Shown here piece by piece: positions 18,378 to 27,757 of a stretch of DNA of 59,406 nt; within the stretch, counting starts at the first letter, position 1, and every line of letters starts with the position of its first letter. Made by a program: the position numbers and the translations under genes. The stretch spans positions 1 to 59,406 of the forward strand of contig NZ_JACIYP010000022.1 of the NCBI RefSeq assembly GCF_014359905.1, read 5' to 3'. The DNA comes from Hoeflea sp. GTDB lineage: Bacteria > Pseudomonadota > Alphaproteobacteria > Rhizobiales > Rhizobiaceae. Below the pieces are notes generated by a model, which was given only the letters and a program-made list of their open reading frames with translations, was not told where the DNA came from and did no database searches.

Positions 18378-19808
18378 ATGGCAGCGAAATTCGGCACCAG
18401 CGGGCTGCGCGGGCTTGTCGGCGACCTGACCGACGGCACCGCCGCCGCCCATGCCCGCGCCTTCGGCCGCCATCTCGTCGAGAACGGCATCGTGCAGGCC
18501 GGCGCGCCGGTGTATCTCGGCCGCGACATGCGCGCCTCCAGTCCCGAGATTGCCGAGCAATGCGCCTCCGCCCTGATCGCCGAGGGGCTGGAGCCGGTCG
18601 AGTGTGGCGTTCTGCCAACGCCTGCGCTGGCGCTGCACGCCATGGGCCATGGCGCGGCCGCGCTGATGATCACCGGCTCGCACATCCCCGATGACCGCAA
18701 CGGCGTCAAGTTCTATCGTCCCGACGGCGAGATCGACAAGCAGGATGAAGCCGGGATCTCCCGTCTTGCGTCTGACTGCGCGGCAGGACCGCCTGCATCG
18801 CCGCCGACAGTCTTGCGCGACGACTCCGTCCTCGCCGCTGAAGCCTTCATCCAGCGCTATCGCGGCTCCTGTCCGGAAGGGCTGTTGGGCGGCTTGCGAA
18901 TCGGGCTCTACGAGCACAGTTCCGCGGCAAGCGACGTGCTGGCGTCCATCCTGGAGGAGACGGGCGCGGACATCGTCCGGCTCGGAAAATCAGACGTCTT
19001 CATTCCGGTCGACACCGAAGCCGTGTCGGAGGAAACCCGCTCCCTGGCGGCAGGATGGGTCCACTCCCATTCGCTTGACGGGCTGGTCTCGACGGATGGC
19101 GACGGCGACCGGCCGCTGGTGGTCGACGAGACCGGCGAGGTCATCCGGGGCGACGCGCTGGGTCTGATCGTGGCGCGGTATCTTGGCGCCGACGCTGTGG
19201 TCACGCCGGTCACCTCCAATTCCGGCATCGAGAGCCGCTGCGCGGCCGAAGTCCACCGCACCAGGGTGGGCTCGCCCTTCGTGATCGCCGGCATGGCCGA
19301 TGCGCTGCGCCAGGGCAGGCAGCGCGTCATCGGCTTCGAGGCCAATGGCGGTGTGCTAACCGGAAATCAAATCGAGATGGGTTCCTGCCGGCTTGCGGCC
19401 CTGCCGACGCGCGACAGCGTGCTGCCAATTCTGTGCGCCTTCGCCGCAGCGCGGGCGGCGGGCCAAAGCCTTTCGACCCATGTGGCAGGTCTTGGCCTGC
19501 CGGTAGCCGCCAGCGACCGGATCGAGAATTTCCCCACCGCCACAAGCCAGGCGCTGGTGGCCGAGCTGTCCGCCGACGAGGCGGTGCGGACGCGTTTCTT
19601 CGAGGACATCGGGCGTCCGGTGGCGGTCGATCTGACCGATGGTCTCCGGGTCAGCTTCGACAATGGCTGCATGGTGCATCTGCGGCCCTCCGGCAACGCA
19701 CCGGAGATGCGGATCTACAGCGAGGCAGCCAGCGAGCCACTGGCCCGCGACCTGATTGCGCAAACCGCCGGGAGAGTGCTCCGGCTTGCCGGATCGCAGA
19801 CGGGGTGA
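18378..19808 (+). CDS. manB: Phosphomannomutase
   Basis: The 476-residue product is an alpha-D-phosphohexomutase with the four family landmarks. These are the phosphoserine loop ITGSHIPDDRNGVKFY (serine near residue 105), the metal loop STDGDGDRP, a sugar-specificity loop reading GFEANGG instead of the usual GEXSG(H), and the phosphate loop RPSGNAPEMRIYSE. It should interconvert mannose-6-P and mannose-1-P for the adjoining guanylyltransferase; phosphoglucomutase activity is possible. ATG at 18378 has GGAGAG upstream. The unusual sugar loop leaves the substrate less certain than the fold. Confidence 0.88.
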   Translation: MAAKFGTSGLRGLVGDLTDGTAAAHARAFGRHLVENGIVQAGAPVYLGRDMRASSPEIAEQCASALIAEGLEPVECGVLPTPALALHAMGHGAAALMITGSHIPDDRNGVKFYRPDGEIDKQDEAGISRLASDCAAGPPASPPTVLRDDSVLAAEAFIQRYRGSCPEGLLGGLRIGLYEHSSAASDVLASILEETGADIVRLGKSDVFIPVDTEAVSEETRSLAAGWVHSHSLDGLVSTDGDGDRPLVVDETGEVIRGDALGLIVARYLGADAVVTPVTSNSGIESRCAAEVHRTRVGSPFVIAGMADALRQGRQRVIGFEANGGVLTGNQIEMGSCRLAALPTRDSVLPILCAFAAARAAGQSLSTHVAGLGLPVAASDRIENFPTATSQALVAELSADEAVRTRFFEDIGRPVAVDLTDGLRVSFDNGCMVHLRPSGNAPEMRIYSEAASEPLARDLIAQTAGRVLRLAGSQTG

Positions 19809-19854
19809 CCAAGACGCCGCGCAGGCGTGCCATGCCGAACGGACGATCCCGGTT

Positions 19855-20184
19855 TCAGTGAGTGGCTGATCCGGACAGGATATTGAGCACGGCGACGCCC
19901 GAGACGATCAAGGCAATGCCGAGATAGCCGAAGAAGTCCAGCTTCTGGCCGAACAGCACGATGCCGATGACGGTGACGAAGGCCACGCCGACGCCTGACC
20001 AGATGGCATAGGCCACGCCCACGGACATGGTCTTGAGCACGATCGACAGCAGATAGAAGGCGATGCTGTAGGCCAGGATCGAAATCCCGCCATAGCCCCA
20101 TTTGGTGAACCCGTCGGACGCCTTGAGAGCCGTTGTGCCGACGACTTCCCCGGCAATTGCAAGAATGAGATAGAGCCAGGGCAT
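19855..20184 (-). CDS. SMR-family small multidrug transporter
   Basis: The 109-residue product has four hydrophobic helices and the membrane-embedded glutamate of the family (IAGEVVGTTALK, Glu13), followed by GFTKWGYGG and AYAIWSGVGV. This is the EmrE/QacE pattern: a proton-coupled dimeric exporter of cationic compounds in the inner membrane. A single gene is present, so a homodimer is expected. It converges with manB, with 46 bases between the stops. No regulator is adjacent. Confidence 0.92.
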   Translation of the reverse strand: MPWLYLILAIAGEVVGTTALKASDGFTKWGYGGISILAYSIAFYLLSIVLKTMSVGVAYAIWSGVGVAFVTVIGIVLFGQKLDFFGYLGIALIVSGVAVLNILSGSATH

Positions 20185-20360
20185 GGTGATCGTGTCCTTT
20201 GTCCGGCATCTGCCGCGCGGCCCGCCATGCGGTTGCGACGGGTCCTCGATGGCGGCTTCATCCGCCCTTACGCTGCCGGACGGGCGGTGTCAAAGTGCTG
20301 CGCGCGGCGCAGACGGCATTTGCCGGGCGCAGGACACCGGCGCGGCAAAGCCTCCGAAGC

Positions 20361-20385
20361 GAAAACGGCCCGCCCCGGCAGGGGC
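20361..20385 (-). terminator. Probable terminator of the aldehyde dehydrogenase gene
   Basis: On the minus strand CGCCCC pairs with GGGGCG around TGCC, extended by weaker pairs, and GTTTTCG follows. It lies about 40 bases past the dehydrogenase stop. Confidence 0.55.
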
Positions 20386-20425
20386 GAGCCGCAATTTCGT
20401 CGAGCCGCGCGGGCCGCGGAGCGGG

Positions 20426-21871
20426 TCAGCCGACGTCGCTGGCCCAGCCGGAGATCGCCTTGGCTTCGAGGAACTCCTCGATGCCCCAGACGCCGCCTTC
20501 GCGGGCCCGGCCCGAGGCCTTGACGCCGCCGAAGGGCGCGCCTGCGCCGCGCGACTTGCCGTTCATTTCGACCATGCCGGAGCGCAGGCGCCGCGCCATG
20601 CGGTTGCGCTTGGCGCCGTCCTGGCTCTGCACATAATTGGTCAGGCCATAGATCGTGTCATTGGCGATCTCGACGGCGTTTTCCTCATCGTCAAAGGGGA
20701 TGATCGACAGAACCGGCCCGAAGATTTCTTCGCGCGCAATGGTCATGTCATTGGTCACGTCGGCAAAGATGGTGGGGCGGACGAAATAGCCGCGGTTGAA
20801 GCCCTCGGGCCGTCCGACGCCGCCCGCGACCAGCCGCGCGCCTTCATCGATGCCCTTCTGGATCAGGCCCTGGATCTTTTCATACTGGGCGGCCGAGACG
20901 ACCGGGCCGATATGCTTGCCTTCCTCATGCGCCGGGCCGACCTTGACGGTTGCGGCGACCGCGACGGCCTTTTCCACGGTCTGGTCATAGATCGTGCGCT
21001 CGACCAGCATGCGGGTCGGCGCGTTGCAGCTCTGGCCGGTGTTGTTGAAGCAATGCCGCACGCCGCGCTCGACGGCCTTGTCGTCGGCGTCGGCGAAGAT
21101 CACATTGGCGCCCTTGCCGCCGAGTTCCAGGCAGACCCGCTTGAACGTGTCTGCGGAGGCCTTGGTGATGGCCGCACCTGCGCGGGCCGAACCGGTGAAG
21201 CTGATCATCTCGACATCCTTGTGGGTCGACAGATCGGTTCCGACCCCCACGCCATCGCCATTGACCATGTTGAACACGCCTTTCGGCAGGCCCGCGGCAT
21301 GGACGATCTCGGCGAAGACGATGGACGAGAGCGGGGCGATTTCGGATGGCTTGAGCACCATGGTGCAGCCTGCCAGCAAGGCCGGGATCACCTTCAGCGT
21401 CACCTGGTTCATCGGCCAGTTCCATGGGGTGATCAGCCCGACGACGCCGATCGGCTCCATGGCGATGCGGTCATCGGGGGCGTGGGGTCCGAGCGGACGA
21501 ATGAATTCGATGTCCTTGAACGCGGTGATGAAATTGTCGATGTGCCAGGTTCCCGAGGGGACCTGGTCGCCGCGCGACATCTCGATCGGCGCACCCATTT
21601 CGAGGCTGATCGCCTGCGCCATGTCCTCGGCGCGCGCGACATAGGCTTCGCGGATCTTCTTGACATAGTCGAGCCGGACCTCGGGATCGGTCCGCGACCA
21701 GGAGTCGAACGCGGCCTTTGCGGCGGCGACGGCGGCGTTGGTGTCAGCGGTCGAGCCCAGCGAGATCACCGCGCAGGCTTCCTCGGTCGAGGGGTTGATG
21801 ACCTCACAGTCGCGGGCGGCAAGGGGGGCCACCCATTCACCGTTGATATAGAACTCGCGTTTCTCGATCAT
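20426..21871 (-). CDS. NAD(P)-dependent aldehyde dehydrogenase
   Basis: The 481-residue product is a classical ALDH-superfamily enzyme that oxidises an aldehyde to the acid. The Asn of the PWNWPMNQ segment, the general base Glu249 (LELGGKGAN) and the catalytic Cys282 (NTGQSCNAPTR) are all present with normal spacing, as is EEIFGPVLSI. ATG at 21871 has GGAGA six bases upstream; 26 upstream codons in frame are not needed. The C-terminal GVWGIEEFLEAKAIS is typical of bacterial broad-range ALDHs. No dedicated pathway genes are next to it, so the substrate is unknown. Confidence 0.93.
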   Translation of the reverse strand: MIEKREFYINGEWVAPLAARDCEVINPSTEEACAVISLGSTADTNAAVAAAKAAFDSWSRTDPEVRLDYVKKIREAYVARAEDMAQAISLEMGAPIEMSRGDQVPSGTWHIDNFITAFKDIEFIRPLGPHAPDDRIAMEPIGVVGLITPWNWPMNQVTLKVIPALLAGCTMVLKPSEIAPLSSIVFAEIVHAAGLPKGVFNMVNGDGVGVGTDLSTHKDVEMISFTGSARAGAAITKASADTFKRVCLELGGKGANVIFADADDKAVERGVRHCFNNTGQSCNAPTRMLVERTIYDQTVEKAVAVAATVKVGPAHEEGKHIGPVVSAAQYEKIQGLIQKGIDEGARLVAGGVGRPEGFNRGYFVRPTIFADVTNDMTIAREEIFGPVLSIIPFDDEENAVEIANDTIYGLTNYVQSQDGAKRNRMARRLRSGMVEMNGKSRGAGAPFGGVKASGRAREGGVWGIEEFLEAKAISGWASDVG

Positions 21872-22117
21872 TTCATTCTCCAATCCATAAAACCGTACGT
21901 CCGACGCCGCTGCGGCGCGCAAAATCCATTTGAACGCTTCTCCTTTCACATATGCAGTTCCTCAGTCCATGCAAGGTCCAAAAAGCCATGCAGCGCAAGG
22001 CCAATCAGCTTTGCAGTGCGTCGCCGCCACTCCTGCGAAATTCGCCTGATGCCTTCCCAGGCCCGGATTTGTCGCGTAATGGACCGTCAAATCGAGCGCC
22101 GCACCGGACCTGAGACC

Positions 22118-23032
22118 ATGAAATACAGCTTGTTGTCATTCTTTCTGCCCTTCACCCGCTACCCTTACGAAGGCCACGCGATGCCCTGCCCGGGATGCGG
22201 TCACGGCAAGAGCACCCGAGTGGCAGGAATTGACCGGAGGCTGAAGCGGCTGACGACAGTGGCGTGCAACCATTGCGGCCTGCTCTACACCAACCCCATG
22301 CCGACCGATGCGGAGCTGAATGCCTACTACTCCGATTTTTACCGGTTTGACTATCAGGCGGCGTCAACCGCACCGAAGGAAAAGCACCTTGCCAAGCGGC
22401 GAAACGAGGCCGCGATCCGTGTGAACCAGCTCGAAGGCCTGCTGCCGGCGCACGCCCGGACGCTCGATTTCGGCTGCGGGTCCGGAGAATTCGTCACCGC
22501 GATGCTGGCGCTTGGCCATGACGCCCATGGATTTGAACCCGGCGAAACCTATGGCAGCCACGCCCAATCGCTGCATGGCGAGCGAATCAGCATCAAGGGA
22601 TGGCAGGAGGTTGAGTATCCGGAGCGTTTCGACCTGGTGACCTGCTTCCACGTGCTGGAGCATTTGCGCAACCCGGTGGATGCGCTCAAGCAGATGGCCC
22701 GATGGTCCGCCCCCGACGGAAGGGTCTATGTCGAAGTCCCCGATCTCGGATCGGCAAGGGGGAACAAGGGATTCGGAGCGCTGCATTTTGCCCATCTTCT
22801 CGGTTTCAACCACCACAATCTGATTGTCGCGGCTGCGCGCGCCGGCCTGGTGCCGGAAAAAATCATTTCGCCGACCGGGATCATTTTCCGCCATGGCACC
22901 ATCGATGATGCGGCTGTCGAAAACGAGGCTGCCAAGGGCAGTGCGCTGACCAGCGCGCTTCACGGCAACGGCAAGATGATGTCGAATTATTTCAGGCACC
23001 AATACAGGAAGATCACCGGCGCCTACAGGTGA
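22118..23032 (+). CDS. Class I SAM-dependent methyltransferase with N-terminal zinc-ribbon
   Basis: The 304-residue product begins with a region holding two CxxC pairs (CPGCGHG, CNHCG) about 30 residues apart, probably a zinc ribbon. A Rossmann methyltransferase domain follows with motif I LDFGCGSGEFV near residue 117, FDLVTCFHVLEHL (motif IV region) and the post-motif segment GRVYVEVPD. This architecture is common in methyltransferases that modify sugars in surface polysaccharides or lipids. The acceptor is unknown, but the nearby GDP-mannose and lipid-pentose genes make a glycan plausible. It converges with mltB, with 45 bases between stops. No strong ribosome-binding site is visible. Confidence 0.82.
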   Translation: MKYSLLSFFLPFTRYPYEGHAMPCPGCGHGKSTRVAGIDRRLKRLTTVACNHCGLLYTNPMPTDAELNAYYSDFYRFDYQAASTAPKEKHLAKRRNEAAIRVNQLEGLLPAHARTLDFGCGSGEFVTAMLALGHDAHGFEPGETYGSHAQSLHGERISIKGWQEVEYPERFDLVTCFHVLEHLRNPVDALKQMARWSAPDGRVYVEVPDLGSARGNKGFGALHFAHLLGFNHHNLIVAAARAGLVPEKIISPTGIIFRHGTIDDAAVENEAAKGSALTSALHGNGKMMSNYFRHQYRKITGAYR

Positions 23033-23077
23033 CAGGCTTGACCGGATCCTGCCCCGGTGACGGCCAGCGTGCCGGAT

Positions 23078-24322
23078 TCAACGAAGTGATTTGAGCAAGG
23101 CAGGCGTTGGAAAGCAGGTCGGTGTCTCGCCGTTCTTGCCCTGCCATTCCCCGATGGAGCGCCTGGTCTTGTAGCCGGGCAGGCCGTCGGCGCCGCCGAC
23201 ATCGTAGCCCTGCTTTTCGAGCGATGACTGCAGCCGGGCAATGTCGGAGCGCAGCATCGAGCCGGTGCTGCCCCAGGGTGTTACGAAGGCGCCGCCGCCA
23301 TGGGCGATCCGGTCGGCGAGATTGCCGATGAACAGGGCGTAGAGATCGGAATTGTTGTATTCCTTGATGACGTAGAAATTCGGCGTCACCACGAATTCGG
23401 GACCGAGGGTTCCCGCAGGCACCAGCACCATGCCCGGCGCCCGGCGCTCGTGGTCGGGAAACGGCCTGCCCGAGATGCGGATGATGCCCATGTCGGTGAG
23501 CGCGGCTATCGGCCGGGCTCGGTCTGGGCCCTCCAGCGCACAGGTCACGCCCTGGGGGATGACGGCCTCGAAGCCCCAGTCGCGGCCGCGCACCCAGCCC
23601 GACCGGGCCAGGTAATTGGCGATGGACGCCAGCGAATCGGCCGTGGAATTCCAGATGTCACGCTTGCCGTCGCCATCGAAATCAACCGCATGGTCGAGAT
23701 AGCTCGACGGCAGGAACTGCGGCTGGCCCATGGCGCCGGCCCAGGAGCTCTTCATCACTGACGCCGGGATGTCGCCGCGCTCCAGGATCTTGAGCGCCGC
23801 GAGGATTTCCCGGCGGAACAGGTCCGGCCGTGTCGACATGAAGGCCTTGGTGACGAGAACCCGGACCGCCGAATGGGGGATCTTTGCCCGGCCGAAGCCC
23901 GATTCCCTGCCCCAGATGGCGACGATGATGGAGGCCGGGACGCCATAGCGCTGTTCGATCCGGGCCAGCGTGCCGGCGTGCTGCTTCATCAAGGACCGGC
24001 CGGAGGCCGCCAGCCCCTGGAGACTCTTTTCGCTGAAATAGGCGCCGGGACTGCGGAATTCCGCCTGGCTCTGGGCCCGTTGCTTTGGTTTGGGAAAGCC
24101 CGGAGGCGCCAGATCCGGCAGATCCCAGTCGAGACTGACCCCCGAAAAGGCGCGGTCGAACACCGGCTTGGAGACGCCTGAACGTTTGGCTTCCGGCCAG
24201 AGATCGGCCTCAAGCCATTGGCGGAACTGCGCTTCAACGCCCGCCTTTGTGGCCGCATGGGAGGGCTGGGCCGCAAAGGCGGCAGCGATGCAAAAGACGG
24301 TCAGGATCAGGGTGCGAATCAT
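23078..24322 (-). CDS. Lytic murein transglycosylase (MltB family)
   Basis: The 414-residue product has a signal peptide (residues 1-23, cleavage near SHA). An MltB-type catalytic domain follows with the glutamate in WGRESGFG and the segments AGAMGQPQFLPSSY and DFDGDGKRDIWNS. The C-terminal 60 residues form a peptidoglycan-binding domain (LQSSLEKQGYDVGGADGLPG). It cleaves the glycan strand to form 1,6-anhydromuramyl ends in the periplasm. No lipobox is present, so it is soluble rather than an outer-membrane lipoprotein. It is 57 bases downstream of the ridA-like gene on the same strand. Confidence 0.93.
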   Translation of the reverse strand: MIRTLILTVFCIAAAFAAQPSHAATKAGVEAQFRQWLEADLWPEAKRSGVSKPVFDRAFSGVSLDWDLPDLAPPGFPKPKQRAQSQAEFRSPGAYFSEKSLQGLAASGRSLMKQHAGTLARIEQRYGVPASIIVAIWGRESGFGRAKIPHSAVRVLVTKAFMSTRPDLFRREILAALKILERGDIPASVMKSSWAGAMGQPQFLPSSYLDHAVDFDGDGKRDIWNSTADSLASIANYLARSGWVRGRDWGFEAVIPQGVTCALEGPDRARPIAALTDMGIIRISGRPFPDHERRAPGMVLVPAGTLGPEFVVTPNFYVIKEYNNSDLYALFIGNLADRIAHGGGAFVTPWGSTGSMLRSDIARLQSSLEKQGYDVGGADGLPGYKTRRSIGEWQGKNGETPTCFPTPALLKSLR

Positions 24323-24379
24323 GCCGCAAGACTAACCCGAGCGGCATGGCAGGAAAACGGCGCAATTGGCCGCCGCGAC

Positions 24380-24769
24380 TCATGCCTCGCAAAAAGCCTC
24401 GATTTCGATTTCCGTGAGCAGGCCGGGATGCGCAAGACCTGCGACAATCACATAGGTCGAGGCAGGCGCGTGGCCTTCGAGCATCGCGTCACGGGTCTCC
24501 CGGTAGGCGCTGACATCGCCCGGCGCCACATCATAGACGCGGATCGCGACGATGTCGGTGGTCTTCATGCCGGAGGCGGCCACCGCCGACAGCGCGTTCA
24601 GCCAGGCCTGCTCGGCCTGGGGCCGGTAACCTTCCAGCATCTCGCCATCGGGCGTCACGCCGATCTGGCCGGAAACGATGAGACGTCGCCCCGGAACAGT
24701 CATCTCCACCGCCTGCACATAGTTCGACGCGGGCTTCGGCATGGTATCGGGATTGAAGAAACGCGGCAT
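24380..24769 (-). CDS. RidA-family protein without the catalytic arginine
   Basis: The 129-residue product fits the YjgF/YER057c/UK114 (Rid) fold, with IVSGQIGVTPDGEML near residue 31 and a C-terminal ...LLTEIEIEAF. In active RidA the motif is PARS with an arginine that binds the imine acid; here it reads PAST with Ser104 in that place. Rid4-7-type subfamilies are known to lack the arginine and do not deaminate standard enamines, so this is best called a Rid paralogue of unknown role. The start at 24769 follows the recR stop by 10 bases, so it probably shares the dnaX-ybaB-recR transcript. Confidence 0.85.
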   Translation of the reverse strand: MPRFFNPDTMPKPASNYVQAVEMTVPGRRLIVSGQIGVTPDGEMLEGYRPQAEQAWLNALSAVAASGMKTTDIVAIRVYDVAPGDVSAYRETRDAMLEGHAPASTYVIVAGLAHPGLLTEIEIEAFCEA

Positions 24770-24779
24770 GCCGGGCCTG

Positions 24780-25385
24780 CTAAAATGCGGTGCGGGCGCG
24801 AATGGCGGCGGCCAGCGTGCCTTCATCGAGATAGTCGAGTTCGCCGCCGACCGGCACGCCGTGGGCAAGCCGGGTGATCTTGATCTCGAAACCGGACAAT
24901 TGCTCGGTGATGTAATGCGCCGTGGTCTGGCCTTCGACGGTGGCGTTGACAGCGATCAGTATTTCCCGGACGCCGCCCTTGGCGACGCGGTCGACAAGCT
25001 TCGAGATTGTCAGATCGTCAGGGCCGATGCCGTCGAGCGGCGACAGGGTGCCGCCCAGCACATGGTAGCCGGCGTTCATGGCCGCGGCGCGCTCGAGCGC
25101 CCAGAGATCGGCGACATCCTCGACCACGATGATGGTGCTCTGGTCGCGGGTCACATCGGTGCAGACCGCGCAAGGGTCGGACGTGTCGGCATTGCCGCAG
25201 GTCGAACAGATGCGGACCTTGTCGAAGGCCTCGTTCATCGCCAGCGCCAGGGGCCCCATCAGCTGGTCCTTCTTCTTGATCAGATGCAACGCGGCACGGC
25301 GCGCCGACCGCGGCCCCAAGCCCGGCACGCGGGCAAGAAGCTGGATCAGGCGCTCGATCTCAGGGCCGGTTACGCGTTTTTGCAT
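24780..25385 (-). CDS. recR: Recombination mediator RecR
   Basis: The 201-residue product has the RecR order of domains: a helix-hairpin-helix ([20 protein letters not shown]), a four-cysteine zinc finger (CSTCGN...CAVC), a Toprim domain ([14 protein letters not shown] and later [12 protein letters not shown]) and the C-terminal tail. It works with RecF/RecO to load RecA on gapped DNA. The normal length and its position 28 bases after ybaB, which itself follows dnaX, match the order found in most bacteria. Confidence 0.97.
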   Translation of the reverse strand: MQKRVTGPEIERLIQLLARVPGLGPRSARRAALHLIKKKDQLMGPLALAMNEAFDKVRICSTCGNADTSDPCAVCTDVTRDQSTIIVVEDVADLWALERAAAMNAGYHVLGGTLSPLDGIGPDDLTISKLVDRVAKGGVREILIAVNATVEGQTTAHYITEQLSGFEIKITRLAHGVPVGGELDYLDEGTLAAAIRARTAF

Positions 25386-25413
25386 CTTGATCTCCGGCTA
25401 CGCGCGACCGCTA

Positions 25414-25737
25414 TCAAAACGGCAGTTTCATGCCCGGGGGAATCGGCAATCCGGCGGTGAGTTCCCTGGTGCGTTCGGCGACCAGTGTCTCGACCTTGCC
25501 CTTGGCGTCATTGTGGGCGGCCACGATCAGGTCCTCGAGGATCTCCACATCATCTTCCTTGAACATCGAAGGATCAACGTGCATGCCCAGCATGACGCCC
25601 TTGCCGGACAACCTGACGGTGACCATGCCGCCGCCGGCGGTTCCCTCGCATTCAAGTTCGGCAATCTCTTCCTGCATGCGTTCCATCTTGGCCTGCATGT
25701 CCTTGAGCTTGCCCATCATGCCCATGATGTCTTTCAT
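25414..25737 (-). CDS. YbaB/EbfC nucleoid-associated protein
   Basis: The 107-residue product begins [20 protein letters not shown], the amphipathic helix typical of YbaB/EbfC. The core carries [21 protein letters not shown] and ends with [11 protein letters not shown]. The family binds DNA as a dimer. Position between dnaX and recR is the standard one. The start is unambiguous, with AAGGAGA just upstream. Confidence 0.95.
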   Translation of the reverse strand: MKDIMGMMGKLKDMQAKMERMQEEIAELECEGTAGGGMVTVRLSGKGVMLGMHVDPSMFKEDDVEILEDLIVAAHNDAKGKVETLVAERTRELTAGLPIPPGMKLPF

Positions 25738-25806
25738 CGGGGTCTCTCCTTCTTGTTTGTGGACCGCCGGCCCTGTTCCTGGCCCGCGGCGTTCATGAAC
25801 GCCAGA

Positions 25807-27648
25807 CTAGTCCGGCTCATCGCCGGGTTCGGTATCGTCCGGCAGGATGTCGCCCTCTTCCGATGGCGACAGCGCCACCTCGGCCAGGCTCTCCTCGGTG
25901 ACGGCGATGCGCACATCGGTGATGCGGGCGCCCGGGAACCGCGCCAGGATGGCCGCGACATCGGGATCCTGGCGGGCGTCGCTGACCAGCGCGTCGCGCT
26001 TGGCAGTCTCGCGCTCGGACAGCGTCGGGGCGCCCTCTTCGCGGCTGAGCGACACGCTCCATTTGGCCCCGGTCCAGTCGCTGAGCTTCTTGATCAATTC
26101 GCCCGGCAGGCTCGGGCTTGCATCCGGCGTCAGGCTGATTTCCAGCCGTCCCGGCTCGAGCCGGACCAGGCGCACATTGGTGCGGATCTGCACCTTCATG
26201 GCAATGTCGCGGTATTTTTCCGCCAGCGCCACCATGTCCTCCAGCGAGCCGATGGTGACCTCTTGCACGGGTTCGGCAACAGCGGGCGCGGCAATCGTCG
26301 GTTCGGCGGAATGAGCGAGCCGCATCGCGGGCTGGCCGCCGCCCGAGCCCTGCGGCATGCGGCGCTCGCCCACCGCCCGCGCAGTGGCGCCCCCGGAGGG
26401 TCCGTTGCCCGTTGGCGGTCCCGGCGCAATGGCGGGCGCGCCGCCTGAGGCCTGGAAGGCCTTCATTGCGTCTTCGGGCGAGGGCAGGCTCGCGGCATGG
26501 GCGATCCGGATCAGGGCCATTTCGGCCGCGGCGGCAGGCCTGCTCGAGGTGTCGGTCTCGGTGATGCCCTTGAGCAGCATCTGCCACACCCGGGAGAGGA
26601 TCGCGGTCGACAATTTTCCCGCATAGTCGGCGCCGGCCTCGCGTTCGGTCTGCGTCAGCGAAGGGTCCTGGGCCGCCTCGGGCACGAATTTGAGCCGGGT
26701 GACGAGATGGGTGAAGTCGGCCAGATCGGTGAGGATGACCGAGGGACCTGCGCCCGAATCAAACTGGTCGCGGAAGTTTGCGAGCGCTGGCGCCACATCG
26801 CCTTCCATCAGCGAGCCGAACAGGCCGACAATGCGGGACCGGTCGGCGAGCCCGAGCATGGAGCGTACCGCCTCGGCCTCAATGCGGCCGGCGCCATGGG
26901 CGATGGCCTGGTCGAGCAGCGACAGGCCGTCACGGGCCGAGCCTTCGGCGGCGCGCGCGACCATGGCCAGCGCTTCGTCGTCAACCTCAACGCCTTCCTT
27001 GGCGAGGATTGCAGTAAACAGGCCGACGAGATCGCTGGCGCTGATCCGGCGCAGATCGAAGCGCTGGCAGCGCGACAGCACGGTGATCGGCACCTTGCGG
27101 ATCTCGGTGGTGGCGAAGATGAACTTCACATGCGCCGGCGGCTCTTCCAGGGTCTTGAGCAGGCCGTTGAAGGCCTGGTTGGAGAGCATGTGCACTTCGT
27201 CGATGATGTAGACCTTGTAGCGCGCCGACACCGGGCGGTACCGCACCTGCTCGATGATCTCGCGGATATCGTCGATGCCGGTATGCGAGGCGGCGTCCAT
27301 TTCGATGACATCGACATGGCGGCCTTCCATGATCGCCTGGCAATGCTCGCCAGGAACGGTCAGGTCGATGGTCGGCTTGTCGATCTCGGCGGTCTTGTAG
27401 TTCAGCGCGCGCGCCAGAATGCGCGCCGTCGTGGTCTTGCCGACGCCGCGAACGCCGGTGAGCATATAGGCCTGCGCGATGCGACCGGTGGATAAGGCGT
27501 TGGTGAGCGTGCGCACCATCGGCTCCTGGCCGACCATGAGATCGGAGAAATCCTTGGGACGGTATTTGCGCGCCAGAACCCGGTAGGGCGCCTGCGCCTC
27601 GGAAGTGGCCGCCGATGCCGCTGTGTTCGTGCCGGTTTTGTCTTCCAT
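25807..27648 (-). CDS. dnaX: DNA polymerase III subunits gamma/tau
   Basis: The 613-residue product is the clamp-loader ATPase. Landmarks are LARKYRPKDFSDLMVGQE near residue 25, Walker A (GVRGVGKTTTARIL), EMDAASHTGIDDIREI, the DEVH Walker B (YIIDEVHMLSNQAFNGLL) and the sensor segment FATTEIRKVPITVLSRCQRFDLRRI. The four-cysteine zinc module of E. coli DnaX is reduced to a single cysteine (PGEHCQAIMEG), as I recall for other alphaproteobacteria. A Pro/Gly/Ala-rich linker (about residues 400-450) leads to a tau-type C-terminal domain, so the full-length product is tau. The start at 27648 precedes MEDKTGTNTAAS; 18 upstream codons in frame look spurious. Confidence 0.96.
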   Translation of the reverse strand: MEDKTGTNTAASAATSEAQAPYRVLARKYRPKDFSDLMVGQEPMVRTLTNALSTGRIAQAYMLTGVRGVGKTTTARILARALNYKTAEIDKPTIDLTVPGEHCQAIMEGRHVDVIEMDAASHTGIDDIREIIEQVRYRPVSARYKVYIIDEVHMLSNQAFNGLLKTLEEPPAHVKFIFATTEIRKVPITVLSRCQRFDLRRISASDLVGLFTAILAKEGVEVDDEALAMVARAAEGSARDGLSLLDQAIAHGAGRIEAEAVRSMLGLADRSRIVGLFGSLMEGDVAPALANFRDQFDSGAGPSVILTDLADFTHLVTRLKFVPEAAQDPSLTQTEREAGADYAGKLSTAILSRVWQMLLKGITETDTSSRPAAAAEMALIRIAHAASLPSPEDAMKAFQASGGAPAIAPGPPTGNGPSGGATARAVGERRMPQGSGGGQPAMRLAHSAEPTIAAPAVAEPVQEVTIGSLEDMVALAEKYRDIAMKVQIRTNVRLVRLEPGRLEISLTPDASPSLPGELIKKLSDWTGAKWSVSLSREEGAPTLSERETAKRDALVSDARQDPDVAAILARFPGARITDVRIAVTEESLAEVALSPSEEGDILPDDTEPGDEPD

Positions 27649-27757
27649 GATTTCCGTGCCGCCCTTGCGCTGGCCCGATGGCCGTTCGCACCAAATTTGC
27701 ACCCCGGTTGAAACCCGTCAATGACGGGCCTGCCATTTCCGGCGCGGGCGAAAGAAA

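Noticed and set aside
16089..18917. A 942-codon open frame on the minus strand
   Set aside because: It is antisense to the ManC-AGE fusion and manB, rich in Arg/Gly/Ala, without motifs. It reflects third-position GC bias.
25807..27648. Loss of the DnaX zinc-module cysteines as a novelty
   Set aside because: Only one cysteine remains in the module, but similar reduction is, to my recollection, usual in alphaproteobacterial DnaX, so it is family-typical.
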